The notes under the pieces were generated by a model. The model did not search any database and was not told the DNA's origin. It was given only the letters and a program-made list of their open reading frames with translations. From the NCBI RefSeq assembly GCF_040939455.1, contig NC_134108.1:14475501-14539500 (forward strand): DNA of 64,000 bases, read 5' to 3'. This DNA comes from Microcebus murinus (taxonomy: Eukaryota; Chordata; Mammalia; Primates; Cheirogaleidae). The translations under genes and the position numbers were made by a program. Positions 49,913-61,490 of this stretch are shown piece after piece (within the stretch, counting starts at the first letter, position 1; the number at the start of each line of letters is the position of its first letter).

Positions 49913-50984
49913 ACCGAAATCCATTCCCATTCAGCCTCTGATCCTTATTATAGTAGTTGATGGCAACAGTGAAGGCGGCCTTGCCATATAAAATTGTCTG
50001 CACACACCGATTAGCTCTGGCCTTCTGAAGCCACCCCCAGGGTGACAGTCTTGACCCTTGACCTCCTTGTCCGTGGAACCTTCCCCAGCAATGTTCGTGG
50101 CTGGTGAACCCCTGGGGGAGCCATGCCGCATTTCGCCTTTCCCTTCCAGCCTTGCTTTCTGGCCCAGTGCTGCCCAGGGCTCACGGTCCGAGGGCTCCGT
50201 GAGGCCCAGGGTCAAGGCCAGGGACCTGTGATAGCTGCTACAGTAAGAATCAATAGGCTTTGAGATCTCTAGCCCTGCATATATTTAAAAAAAGGCTTTC
50301 TGAGATGCAAACAACTCCCCTGCAAACGAACCTTTGGCATACATAGTCCTGTGCGAGTTCAGGGACAGTCCGTGTTTGACACTCAGGCCCGGTTTGTAGA
50401 TAAGGCTGTAACATCGCAGCATTTGGGAACATTCAGCTGTCCAGAAACACTCGCTGAGGGAGTGCAGAAAGCAACTCATTTCTCCTCCCACTGAAACCCA
50501 GGAATGTCTTGTGAGCACTTTTGTTGAGATATGCGAATGATTTGCTTTTAAAAAAATGGTAAATCAGGACCTCCCTGTGATTCTCACCCAAGTCCTGCTA
50601 CCACGTGCAGAGCTTTTCTGGGCATTGATTGTCCCCATCGGGGGAAACAGACGTGCAGAGCTGAGACCCAGAGCCAGAAAGGGAGGGAACGGGACATTGT
50701 CCCTGAAGACAGTAAGTACAACTTGGTCCTCTCTCTGACATCCTTAAAAAGACATCAAAGACTTGAGTCCTTAAGCCCCCTGCAACCCTACGTGTCCTAG
50801 ATTGAGTGATGCCGGTCCCCCTGCACCGTTCCCCACATCCCATCTCAGTCACATAGCCCAAGGTAGCCCTACATATCAGAGTGACACAGAAGACTGCATT
50901 TGAAAAGAGAGTCAACTGCTAACATATACACGTGCATGTGAATCTGTTTGAGAACCACTCTTTATGACCTGGAAGAACATTGTA
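49913..50984. other. Single-copy-looking, moderately GC-rich
   Basis: Frames of up to 105 codons on both strands show no recognisable family. No repeat named. Confidence 0.4.
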
Positions 50985-51428
50985 GTGGGTTGAATGGTGG
51001 TGCTAGAAGGACATGCCCTTTGCCTTAACCCCTGGGACCTGTAATGTGATCTTATTTGGAAAAATAGTCTTTGCAGATGCAATTAAGTTAAGGATCTTGA
51101 GCTGAGATGGCCCTGGATTATCCGGTGGGCCCTCAATCCAATGACAGGTGTCCTTGTAAGAGAGAGAAGAGGAGAAAACACAGAGAGAAGAGGAGAAAGC
51201 CATGTGAAGACAGAGGCAGAGACGAGCGATGCAGCCACAAGCCAAGGAATGCTTGGGGCCACCAGAAGCTGGAAAGGACGAGAGCTACGCTAGAGCCTTC
51301 AGGGGAGGTGTGGCTTTGCCAATCCTTTGATTTCAAACTCTGGCTTCCAGAGCTGAGAGAATAAATTTCTGTTGTTTTGAGCTACCACGTTGTGGGACTC
51401 TGTCACAGTGGCCCTAGGGAACCAGTAG
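50985..51428 (+). mobile_element. MLT1-type solo LTR
   Basis: TGTAGTGGGTTGAATGGTGG, GGATCTTGAGCTGAGATGGC, GCAGCCACAAGCCAAGGAAT and GAGAGAATAAATTTCTGTTG. GAGAAGAGGAGAAA is doubled at 51166-51200. Confidence 0.9.
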
Positions 51429-51509
51429 AAGCATCAGGATCCATTTGAGTGTGCTGTGCCGTGGGAGGGGTTGGTGCACCCTGTCCGGTGATCTCAGCAC
51501 TGGGTCAAA

Positions 51510-52280
<771 letters not shown>

Positions 52281-53479
52281 AAAGTAGTTATAATAATAAT
52301 GAAAAACAATCAAAGACATTTCATGTAGGAGGAGCAAAAACCCTGAAACTTGTCATCAACAACACGGTGGGGAATATTATTTTGCCATGTGGAGGATTTA
52401 GGGAGACAGATCAGTGCAGCCCCAGGAAAGCCCTTTGTCCCGGGAGAGGTTGCAGTGTCAGAAGTAGGGAAGTACGAAGGGGACATTGAATTAGACAGCT
52501 GCAGGACTTGTCAGAGCCTTGTACATGCCAACATCATTGTAAATCTCCAAGAGTTGGCTGAGTTACAATTTCCCTCCTACCTAATCCGATCACTGGTCCA
52601 GGAACATATTACAGTACTCCTGCTCTAAGAAACACACTTCGGGAAGTTTGGGAATACCACTTGACAAAAACCAGTTCAACTGAGTTAAGAGCAAACCCTA
52701 CCCAGACACAAATTGAGGAAGCATGTTTTCAGTTAGTATATTGCTGAGAAAGACAGGCTGCTCCGAGGCGACCACGAGCAGCAGTGAGCTGTAAACTGAA
52801 TGCCGGTGACAGTGTCCTGAGACAATGTTAACAGTCTGGCAAGTAAGGACAAGGAGCCTGCCGTTGAGGAGACCCTTGTGGCTGCTGTGCGTTGTGTTTT
52901 AGGAGGAATGTAGAAATCTCAGACGGGGTCCTGAGGATGGTGGCAGTGGAGGCCGCAGAGGAGAAGCAGAGCCAGAAGGAATGAAAATCTTCCCAGGCTT
53001 GAGCTGACAGCTCTGTGTCCATGACCGGCCTGCAGAGACCTTCCTCGTGCCGACTGGCGACTGCAGGTTATGAAACCAGCCTTTAGCAGAAGACGCTGAG
53101 GCAGAGCGTTCAGCTCGGCATTCAAGCGCTCCCTGGGTGCCCTTGCAGGCTGCTGCTTCCACGGCAGCGGCGCTAACCGGGCCTTCCCTTTCTGCCCAAA
53201 TGGACACCAGTAATAGGTTTGGTCCCCTCCCTCCATGCCTGCCTGCCTTTCTTTCCCTTTCTTCTTTCTCTCTCTTTCTTCCTTTTCTTCCCCTTTCCTG
53301 ATGAGCCTTTAGGAATCAAGAGGCCTGAACTGTCCTGCAGGCTTGCCAGGGGGCAGGACAGGCAGGGGCTGGACACGGGACACAGGGGACCTTTACCGAC
53401 AGGAATGCCATGGGACATCCTGCACCGGTGGGGCACTCCAGGATTCCACCTTCCTGCTCCACCACCCCACCAAGTGCCC
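52281..53479. other. Unassigned, with pyrimidine tract
   Basis: No repeat or gene recognised. A pyrimidine-rich tract at 53218-53300 makes chance minus-strand frames (53173-53823, 53316-53837) look long. Confidence 0.35.
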
Positions 53480-53975
53480 TTGTTCCTGGTGGAGTCCTGA
53501 CGTTTGCTGCCCTCATCCCGTTGTCTTTTCCTCTGCTCTCTGTTCTTCCTTTTATATTGACGCGGAAAGCCTCCCCGCACTCCGCATCCCGGCCGGGCTG
53601 TGTGGGGCCGGCTGGCGGTGCCCACTGCTGAGGTCCGGCCTTGCGTGCTGTCGGGGCCTGCGAGCCGAGGTCCACAGTGGGGGCCAGGCTCCATGCTCCG
53701 CTGCCTGCCTTCTGCCATCCAGGGTGCTGCTCGAGTGATCCTGATTGGGTAATTTTTGAATCCCACTGTTGCTGATTGGATGTTAAAGCTTGTAGTTGAT
53801 TGGACGCTTTTTGAGCCCACCAAGTGTATAAAAGCAAGAGGAGACCAAGGAAGGGGGGGTCAGAAGATCAGAAGACAGGGAAAGAGCTGTAATGCTTGCT
53901 GGGTTGAGCCTGACGGTTCTCCGGCTCATCGTTGCTGCTGGGTTCTTGTCCCCATCAAAAGCTGTAACACTAGCT
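53480..53975 (+). mobile_element. Putative solo LTR with TATA and CCAAT-type boxes
   Basis: Three ATTGG (CCAAT complement) boxes at 53744, 53775 and 53799 precede TATAAAAG at 53827-53834, and GGTTCTCCGGCTCATC plus CCATCAAAAGCTGTAACA resemble R/U5. The 5' end is a guess; CpG-rich around 53560-53670. Confidence 0.45.
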
Positions 53976-54239
53976 GTACACGTTGCTGCAACTATGTATA
54001 TATATATACACATATATATATGACATTTTCATATGATCAAAGTCTAAGGTGCTTTTGTAAAAGTGATGGGTTTGTTGTGGCTCTTTGTTTTCTCTCCCCA
54101 CCCTAGGAGCGATGCCCACTTCTGCCCAGTGGGGCCCTTGGGCCTGCCCGCCTGCAGACACAGGCTTAGAGCAAAGCTACCGCCTCCTCACCCCCAACCC
54201 TACCCCGGACTCATTCAGGCTCCTGCTCTCAGCAGTCGA
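53976..54239. other. Unassigned, with (TA)n
   Basis: TATATATATACACATATATA at about 53998-54020, then unassigned GC-rich sequence. Confidence 0.4.
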
Positions 54240-54535
54240 TTTTAGCCTGTGGTTTCCACCTTTCAGAGTGATGGAAATAACCGTGTTGGGAGGCTGAGGC
54301 AGGAGGCTCGCTTGAGCCCAGGAGTTGGAGGCTGCAGTGAGCTGTGATCACACCACTGCTCTCAGCCTGGGCACCCTGCCGCACTCCCATCTCCCCATCC
54401 CTCCCCCTAAAAAAAAAAAGAAGATGACCTGAGCAGTTTGTTAACCCTGAAGTCTCCCGGTTCCTCTCCCGGAGAGTCAGATTGAGTCAGGGAGCACAAA
54501 TCTCTGTTTTCTGAAATCCCAAGTGATTATAACAC
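54240..54535 (+). mobile_element. MER5-like hAT remnant, split by Alu
   Basis: CTGTGGTTTCCACCTTTCAG before the Alu, GAGAGTCAGATTGAGTCAGG and TCTGTTTTCTGAAATCCCAA after it, fit MER5 spacing. Confidence 0.45.
54283..54420 (+). mobile_element. 5'-truncated Alu
   Basis: Starts GTTGGGAGGCTGAGGCAGG and ends in a C-rich, then A, tail (11 A). Confidence 0.8.
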
Positions 54536-54929
54536 CGAACGCACGACAGCAGGTTGTCATCAGTTACGTATGTGCACCACTGAACTCTCATTTATTCCCC
54601 TCTTTCTAGATTGACTCTAAATCCTATTTATCTTATCATCTTAACATTTCTCAAATATGTCCTCTTCATTCCCAACGCATCTGGTTGGATAAAGTTCAAG
54701 TCCTTATATGGTATATAAATATAGATAGCATTATACATAGATATAAATGTCTTGATTTGTCCACATTGGGATGCTTTAGCGAGTGATGGGGGCCACTATT
54801 AATCATGCCAAGATACAGGGCGTGGCCCGGCCAGCCTGGAAGGGCGCCCCGTCTGTATGTAAACCCTCTGTGCCCCTGCCCTTCACCCCTCCAGCCTCCT
54901 CTGGCTTAGCTGTGGTGCTGTTACTCTTC
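54536..54929. other. Unassigned sequence
   Basis: No repeat or gene recognised. Confidence 0.35.
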
Positions 54930-55290
54930 TCCAAGTCTTGCGTTTTTTGTTGTTGCGGCCAAGACTGTCCGCCTGGGACCCGCCACTCCTACGGATTCCA
55001 GCCTCCCTGTTCCACTCGAAGTTCCTTCAATGTGCCTTGTGCTCTCAGCTTTCCCTTAGCGGCACCCCCCACGGCCCCCAGATTGGATTGGGCCATCCTG
55101 CCGTGTGCTCCCGCAGGGCGACTGTACAACCCCCACTCTGGCCTTATTTTTCTGTCATTGTCTGATTACTAGGCTCTGTCTTCTCCCAGCGTCTGGAAGC
55201 TCCTTTAGGACAGGGACTAGATTTTTACCCTCGCCTACATTTAGAGGCTAACAGAGTAGGAGGCCAAGGCAATCACTCAACAAAACAATG
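54930..55290 (+). mobile_element. Possible L2 3' region
   Basis: GTCTGGAAGCTCCTTTAGGA followed by CAGGGACTAGATTTTTACCC is an L2 3' end; the part before 55165 is less certain. Confidence 0.45.
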
Positions 55291-55343
55291 CATACAAAAC
55301 CATTAATTACTCCCCACATTTCATTTAAGAAATACTTACTCAG

Positions 55344-55374
55344 GGGCGGGGGCGGGGCAAAAAAAAAAAAAAAA
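55344..55374 (+). mobile_element. 31 bp retroposed fragment with 17 bp TSD
   Basis: GGGCGGGGGCGGGGC plus 16 A is bounded by perfect copies of AAGAAATACTTACTCAG (55327-55343 and 55375-55391). Poly(A) next to a long direct repeat is the mark of L1-machinery insertion, here of a template truncated to 15 nt. The source RNA is unknown. Confidence 0.8.
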
Positions 55375-55449
55375 AAGAAATACTTACTCAGTACCCACTA
55401 CTTGATACCCTGCTGAGTCCTGAGCATACGAATAAAGCTCTCTTTCTAG

Positions 55450-55769
<320 letters not shown>

Positions 55770-56011
55770 AGTATTTGCATTTAAAAGGAGGATGTCTAAG
55801 TGCAGTGGTTGCCTTGAATGGAATTTTCTCCAGTTTTGGTTTCTAGATTGAAAGAAGATACTGAGTGACTTTAGACACTTTTCAAGTATTAAACTTTTTT
55901 GGTATGTTGGCAAAACAAAAATGGCCACAACAACAAAAAACGCAAGACTTGGAGAAGAGTAACAGCACCACAGCTAAGCCAGCTACCACTGCCGCCTGAC
56001 CACCCAGCGTC
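55770..56011. other. Unassigned sequence
   Basis: No repeat or gene recognised. Confidence 0.35.
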
Positions 56012-56170
56012 AAGTCTGGTTCCTGACGCGTGCTGGACAAATGACTTAAGCTTTCCGTGCTTCATGTGTAAGATAGGGGTGGTGGCAGTAACTTCTTCCC
56101 TGGGGATCGTGGAGTATTAAGTGAGTAGCTGTGCCTGGCACACAGCGAGTACTCAGCAGATATTACTACC
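56012..56170 (-). mobile_element. MIR SINE, antisense
   Basis: GACAAATGACTTAAGCTTTC, GAGTATTAAGTGAGTAGCTG and CTGGCACACAGCGAGTACTC are MIR in complement. Confidence 0.75.
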
Positions 56171-56747
56171 AGTAGGTGCTATGGTCCAAGGGCTACATCT
56201 CTAACTGGGGACCGCTGACGCACAGCGTGTGGCCAGACCCCTGGCTCTGTGACTTGGGCTGTTGCAGAGAAGCATGTGGAGCATTAGGGCCAGCTGGAAA
56301 CAGCTTGAGGTTTGGACAATGGCCACTTTGAGGTTTTGTTCTAACCAGTGCAATCTTGGCACTCAACTTGGGACAAAGTAAATAGAAAGATAGTGGGAGG
56401 AGCTGGCGTGGTGGGGACAGCAACGTGGAGAAGGAGGAAGACCTTCTTCACAGGGGATTTCTCAAAGATTAAAGAAACCTGGTGTCAACATTTCTTTTAG
56501 CAGCCTGATATTTCATGCAGATCATCGTCATTCAATAATTACTGGTTGATCAGTAGTGCTTTGTACCCATTTCGTCTTTCACGCAGAGAGCACATGTAAT
56601 TTTGACAGTAGAGCCTCTGCTTAGTGGATGAGCGAAGTGAGGAATACTGTTGCATGAGCTGCATTTGTCCAGATGTCTCCATTTCTTATCATTTGGGTTT
56701 ACTAGACCTAAATCTCTTGTATTAGGGAAAGACTTTCGAACTGAGGC
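56171..56747. other. Unassigned sequence
   Basis: No repeat or gene recognised. Confidence 0.35.
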
Positions 56748-56880
56748 AGGATAATCCCCAGCTACAAAGTGCCAGGCACCGCACAAGGCACTGAGGACCC
56801 AGCTGTGAACACGGCAGATACTCTCCCTGCTGTCGCTGCCTGTCTGGGCGGGGAGAGATGAGCGTTGGATACCCAGTGGC
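56748..56880 (-). mobile_element. L2 3' end, antisense
   Basis: AAAGTGCCAGGCACCGCACA, GCACTGAGGACCCAGCTGTG and CAGATACTCTCCCTGCTGTC fit L2 complement. Confidence 0.55.
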
Positions 56881-57225
56881 ACGGGTGCCTCAGACTCAGG
56901 CCTCTGGTCCTCCTGGTAGCGTCCTCCCCCAAGAGATGGCTCGTGAGGCCAGCACCCAGGAGAGGAGCTGCCTGAGGAAGAGGCTGGTGACACAAGTCCT
57001 GTGCCTGCTGCTCTGGAGGGCTGGGCGACCCTGAGGGGGCTGTGTGGGGCTCTGCAGAGCTCTCCCGCCATCCTTCCCTGGGCTGACACTGCTTATCCTT
57101 GACCCTCCTCAAGTCAATTCTGGTGGCAGCCTTTCCTGCCTCCCAGGGCTGGGTTGACTGCACTGCCTGATGCCCCCTCGGTCCCCTGTGCCTATCCTGT
57201 CACAGCCCTGAGCACCAGGGCTCTA
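56881..57225. other. Unassigned, GC-rich
   Basis: Chance minus-strand frames (56550-57089, 56762-57163) cross this; no family recognised. Confidence 0.35.
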
Positions 57226-57340
57226 GTTACTGCCTAACTGCCAGTTTCCTGGGCTCCCGGAGGAAGCCAGTGCCACCACTGGACCCCCAGCTTAGCACAG
57301 GGCCTGGCACACAAGAGTCACTCTGCAAACATCAGTTCCA
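57226..57340 (+). mobile_element. L2 3' end
   Basis: CCCAGCTTAGCACAGGGCCT then GGCACACAAGAGTCACTCTG. Confidence 0.5.
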
Positions 57341-57342
57341 TG

Positions 57343-57458
57343 AAAAGGAGATGGAGAGGAAGAGGAGGAGGAGCAAGATGAAGAAGAGGATGAGGGGAGG
57401 AAAAGGAAGAGGAAGAAGAGGAAGAGGAAGCGGAGAAGGAGGTGGTGGGGGGAGGGCA
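57343..57458. repeat. Purine tract, (GAR)n
   Basis: Over 110 bases almost all A/G, e.g. GGAAGAGGAGGAGGAG and GGAAGAAGAGGAAGAGGAAG. Low-complexity; the KRKR-like frames through it are not genes. Confidence 0.9.
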
Positions 57459-57479
57459 GCTCCTGAACACTGAACACTC

Positions 57480-57670
57480 CTAGCTGTTTAAGGAAAGAGT
57501 GTTAGGTTGAAAGACTGAAGGCCTCATCTCAGTTTCCCCATTGATTCTCTCTTTGACTTTAGGCATTTTAATATGATTATAATTTCTGGAACTCCACTTT
57601 TTCCACTTTTAAATGAGGATAATACTAGACATTAACAGACTTGTAGTGAAGTTCAAAATAAAATGGTGTG
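57480..57670 (-). mobile_element. Possible MIR, antisense
   Basis: CATCTCAGTTTCCCCATTGA and TTTTAAATGAGGATAATACT suggest MIR in complement, with a rearranged middle. Confidence 0.4.
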
Positions 57671-58474
57671 TATAAAAAAGCTCTAAAAATTCAGTGTGCG
57701 TAACTACAAAAAATTGTTTGCATATAAAATGTAGAATTACAAAAGCGTCATAAATCAGAATGGTAGCTCAGGGGTAGATGTTCCACCTGCCACATACCAG
57801 GCCTAGCCCAGTGAGCTTTTTCTTTCCTGTGACATGTTCTGCTCGGGGCACCAAGAGTCCAGGTGGCTCTGTGGGAGGGGGCGAGGCAGCGCTGGGGGAG
57901 GGGGAGCCATGTTTCTTTTGACTTGATCACTGAGCCAGAAACTTCGAAAAACACACCCTGCTAGCCTGGCCCGAGATCCTCATTTGCAAGCACTTTTAGC
58001 TCCATAATACAGGAACAATTTCAGAAAAAGAAAAACATCAACACAGATTACGGAATATCAACAACACATACAAATTTGGAGCTGGAAGATCTTTGGTATC
58101 AATGCTGAGATGATATTTTCTCCCCTCCCCATTCCTTTCTTCCAAACCTTTGCCTCTGCTCCGGCTCCTGGCCCCCTTCCGATCCCACCCAACCCACTCC
58201 CTGCCGCTGAGCAGCCTCCCGCTGCACAGAGAAGACAGAGGCCACAAAGCAGGGACTGTCGCAGCTTCCTCCTCCCACCACCCACCCACTGCACAGTTAT
58301 CTGCATCCACACTCGTCCTCTCCTCTTGTTTCTGCGCAATTCTCATTCTTCCACCTGTGTTTGGAATCTTATTGCTCTCTGTGTCCTTCAGAATTTCATT
58401 CTATGAATTAAATCTTCCTTTTCCTCCATCTTTAACCTCTGGGAGTTTCTTATCCCACTGCCAAGTTCACCCCA
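57671..58474. other. Single-copy-looking sequence
   Basis: No repeat or gene recognised. A C/T-rich, G-poor strand at 58110-58280 gives overlapping chance frames. Confidence 0.35.
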
Positions 58475-58535
58475 CCCTAACCTTAACCTTAACCCTAACC
58501 CTAACCTTAACCCTAACCCTAACCCTAACCCTAAC
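58475..58535 (-). repeat. Interstitial telomeric array (TTAGGG on minus strand)
   Basis: Ten hexamers: CCCTAA or CCTTAA (units 2, 3 and 6 are CCTTAA), then the first C of an eleventh, bounded by TTCACCCCA on the left and CGCAGCACAG on the right. No subtelomeric satellite or other chromosome-end repeat is beside it. Confidence 0.95.
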
Positions 58536-58756
58536 GCAGCACAGTGACTTTTGGCTGCAGGCTCTTTCACATCTTTTGAATTTTGCTTATTAAATGTATT
58601 CCTAGGCATTCACTAGGTATCCAATTCCTAGTTGATGAGTTTGACCTCACTTAAATGCAGAAGATTCAAAATCCCTAAACCAAAGCATGGCATCAAAAAC
58701 CAGTGGTGGGCCCCAACGTTGCCTCCCTTTCTCTTTGAGCTGTGACTTGCAACAAT
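58536..58756. other. Unassigned sequence
   Basis: No repeat or gene recognised. Confidence 0.3.
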
Positions 58757-58870
58757 TCCTGGGGCTGTGAGCTCCCTACTGGCAGAGGCCAACTCTGTTT
58801 CCACACCTCTACAACCCCAGTGCCTAGCTCAGTGCCTGGGTCTCAATGAACCTCTGTTTAAAGAATGGAA
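58757..58870 (+). mobile_element. L2 3' end
   Basis: GTGAGCTCCCTACTGGCAGA, CAGTGCCTAGCTCAGTGCCT and CAATGAACCTCTGTTTAAAG. Confidence 0.7.
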
Positions 58871-58994
58871 CCAGGATGAGAAGGGATGAATATGTCATCG
58901 GGGTTCAAATGGCCTATTGGAAATTATTTTGAACATTGGCATTTTTAAGCATGAAGAATGGTAAATATAGAAGATGACAAGTTACACGCATATA

Positions 58995-59170
58995 TCCGTT
59001 TAATAGCTATGAAGTCCTTTCTCATGCACTTTAATCTGATCCTCACGTACCCTTGAGAGAAAAGCTGAGCCCCAAAGAATCAGGTTTCTTGCTCAAGTTC
59101 ACTGGGCTAGTAATTGGCGGGTCAGAAGCCAAATCTCGTTGCTACTGTTGGGCGTTGAGCTGTTTTCTGC
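58995..59170 (+). mobile_element. MIR-like SINE
   Basis: TTTAATCTGATCCTCACGTA, TTCTTGCTCAAGTTCACTGG and GGCGGGTCAGAAGCCAAATC are at MIR spacing. Confidence 0.5.
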
Positions 59171-59324
59171 TTTCAACAAACAGGGTTTGATAAAACACAG
59201 TCCTTCTTCCTCAACTGCTTAACCAAGCCTATTGTGAAAGAAATTGTCAGTGAGGAAGAAAGCATCACATTTCTCTTTCAAAATGACAAATATGTACTCT
59301 TGAAAATGAAGCTAAAATTCCAAG

Positions 59325-59437
59325 TTTTTTTTTTTTTTTTTTTTAGAGCCAGGGTCTTGCTCTTGCTCAGGCTGGTCTTGAACTCCTCAGCTCAAGCGAT
59401 CCTCCTGCCTTGGTATCTCAGAGTGCTAGGATAAAAT
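59325..59437 (-). mobile_element. Alu fragment, antisense
   Basis: T run then GGGTCTTGCTCTTGCTCAGG to CAGAGTGCTAGGAT; left arm only, 5' end missing. Confidence 0.75.
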
Positions 59438-59554
59438 TGCAATTTGTTATGAGAAAAGCCAAATGAAGTTTTTTCCCTTTAAGCTAAAAGCTGCAAAAAT
59501 TTAAACGTTAAATATTTCAATATGTAAAGCATTTCCCTAAAACAATTGGTCCTG

Positions 59555-59667
59555 CTGTGCTGATCAGTAGTGTGATCATGCCTGTGATAGCCACTGCACT
59601 CCAGCCTGGGCAGCATAGTGAGATCCCATCTCTTAAAAAAAAATAAAAAAATAAAAGAGTAAAAAAA
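59555..59667 (+). mobile_element. 5'-truncated Alu, 11 bp TSD
   Basis: Only the last part of the right arm remains (CACTGCACTCCAGCCTGGGC) plus A-rich tail, between AATTGGTCCTG copies (59544-59554 and 59668-59678). Confidence 0.85.
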
Positions 59668-59813
59668 AATTGGTCCTGAAATGCACAGATTACATTATTG
59701 CTAATTATTATTATTATTTATCAGATTTTAAACTGATGAGGCAGACTCATCATTGGTAACATTTTCCATTAAATTCCTAATACAAACAAACATTTTGATC
59801 TAGATGTCTATAT

Positions 59814-59977
59814 CAGGGTTGGCAATCTATGGCCCAAGGCCTGTTTTTGGATAGCCCAAGAGTGAAGAATGGTTATTACATTTATAAGGGTTGTAATAAA
59901 AGCAAAAATATGCAACAGAGACAGTATGTGGCCCACAAAGCCTAAAATATTTACTAAAAAAAGTTTGTTAAGCCCTG
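59814..59977 (+). mobile_element. MER33-like hAT element, internally deleted
   Basis: CAGGGTTGGCAATCTATGGC at the left; GCCCACAAAGCCTAAAATAT and GTTTGTTAAGCCCTG at the right. Shorter than the family length I recall. Confidence 0.7.
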
Positions 59978-60044
59978 GTTTGCATTCAAGTGTGTGTGTG
60001 TGTATATAAAACCCTTGGGCCAGAAAGCCTAGCATTTATCTATA

Positions 60045-60355
60045 CAGTCATGTGCCGCATAAGCACGTTTTGGTGAAAGATGGACTGCATATACGACAGA
60101 AGTCCCATAAGATTACAATACCATATTTTTAGTGTACCATTTCTACGTTTAGATGTGTGTGGATACACAAATACCACTGGGGTACAGTTGCCTACGGCAT
60201 TCGGTGCAGTAACACGCTGCACAGGCGTGTCGCCTAGGTGTGCAGCAGGCTATGCCGCGGAGGTTCGTGTGCGCACACTCGATGTTCCCACAGTGACGGA
60301 ATCACCCAATGACGCATTTCAGAACGCATTCCTGTCGTTAAGCGACCTGTGACTG
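60045..60355 (+). mobile_element. Complete Tigger3-like element, TA TSD
   Basis: CAGTCATGTGCCGCATAAGC at the left and TTAAGCGACCTGTGACTG at the right are inverted ends flanked by TA (60043-60044, 60356-60357). The 311 bp body is unusually CpG-preserved. Same family as 8270-8982. Confidence 0.85.
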
Positions 60356-60357
60356 TA

Positions 60358-61138
60358 TGTTTACTTACTCCCTGCCTCATTCCACAAAGGGTTCTGTCAA
60401 AGCAGATGACTCCCAGAGGATCCATAAATCTTCTGCAAAATAAGCTCCTTCAGCTGTATAACCACGGCATGCGGGGCTTAGAAGTCGAAGGAGAGAAGCA
60501 GGGTTGGACGGCCTGCTGTGTTCCCTGAGAGGAAATGAGAAACCATGAGAGACTCCGGGGAAGAAGGCTGACATAAAAGAGCAACCTCCACTAAGAAAGA
60601 CGATTTACAACGTACACAGAACTTCATATTTTACAAGTGCATTTTAATTCCATTTTATCAATTTTCCAGTAACTCCTGGTAACTGCAGACAAATCAATGA
60701 GAGAATAATCGTCTAGGTAACGCTAAGCAGTGATCTGTCAGTCTGAGAATTGTTTTCCGATGCCACAGCAATACGGCTTTTAAATATTCCTGATTTTTCT
60801 CTGGAGGCGATTGAACTGTTTTCTAATGGCCATCACCGTTATCTTTCAAATCTGAGATTTGAAAGTGGAAGTTAAGGTTTCAGGGTCCCTCAATTAAGGT
60901 GGAGGATCCAGAGAAAGGGAGGACAAAGGGCAGGGCGGGGCAGAAGGGAAAAGAGACAGACAAGTGTCTTCCTGGCCCTGGGCCTTCTGCACTTGTTGCC
61001 CAGGGAGTAACCTACACAGAGTAAGGGGTACCTGGGGGGAGAGGGTTAAAGCAAGGGAGAAAATAACACACCAGAAACTTGGGGGAGCAGCCCGGGTTAC
61101 AGGAGCAAAAACACCAAAGGTGTTTTCCTAATTTTCTT
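60358..61138. other. Single-copy-looking sequence
   Basis: No repeat or gene recognised. Confidence 0.4.
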
Positions 61139-61152
61139 AGAATCAGCCTTCA

Positions 61153-61476
61153 GGCTGGCGCAGTGGCTCACGCCTGTAATCCCAGCACTCGGGGAGCCCG
61201 AGGCGGGCGGATTGTTTGAGCTCATGAGTTTGAAAACAGCCTGAGCAAGGGTGAGACCCCGTCTCTACTATAAGTAGAAATAAATTAATTGGCCAACTAA
61301 TATATATAGAAAAAATTAGTCGGGTGTGGTGGCGCATGCCTGTAGTCCCAGCTACCGGGGAGGCTGAGGCAGGAGGATGGCTTGAGCCCAGGAGTTTGAG
61401 GTTGCTGTGAGCTAGGCTGACGCCATGGCACTCTAGCCTGGGCAACAAAGTGAGACTCTGTCTCAAGAAAAGAAAA
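61153..61476 (+). mobile_element. Lemur-type Alu, 14 bp TSD
   Basis: AGAATCAGCCTTCA is perfectly duplicated at 61139-61152 and 61477-61490. Linker AATTAATTGGCCAAC; GAAAAG-type tail. Confidence 0.95.
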
Positions 61477-61490
61477 AGAATCAGCCTTCA

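Noticed and set aside
53173..53837. Two overlapping long minus-strand open frames (216 and 173 codons)
   Set aside because: They run antisense through an LTR-like, GC-rich segment and a pyrimidine tract; composition is low-complexity and no domain is recognisable.
56550..57163. Minus-strand frames of 179 and 133 codons
   Set aside because: Both overlap an L2 fragment and each other in different frames; no conserved motif.
57270..57473. Lysine/arginine-rich peptide
   Set aside because: Product of the purine tract.
58150..58593. 147-codon frame ending in repeated LTLTLT
   Set aside because: The repeat is the telomeric array read as codons, and the rest is pyrimidine-rich noncoding sequence.
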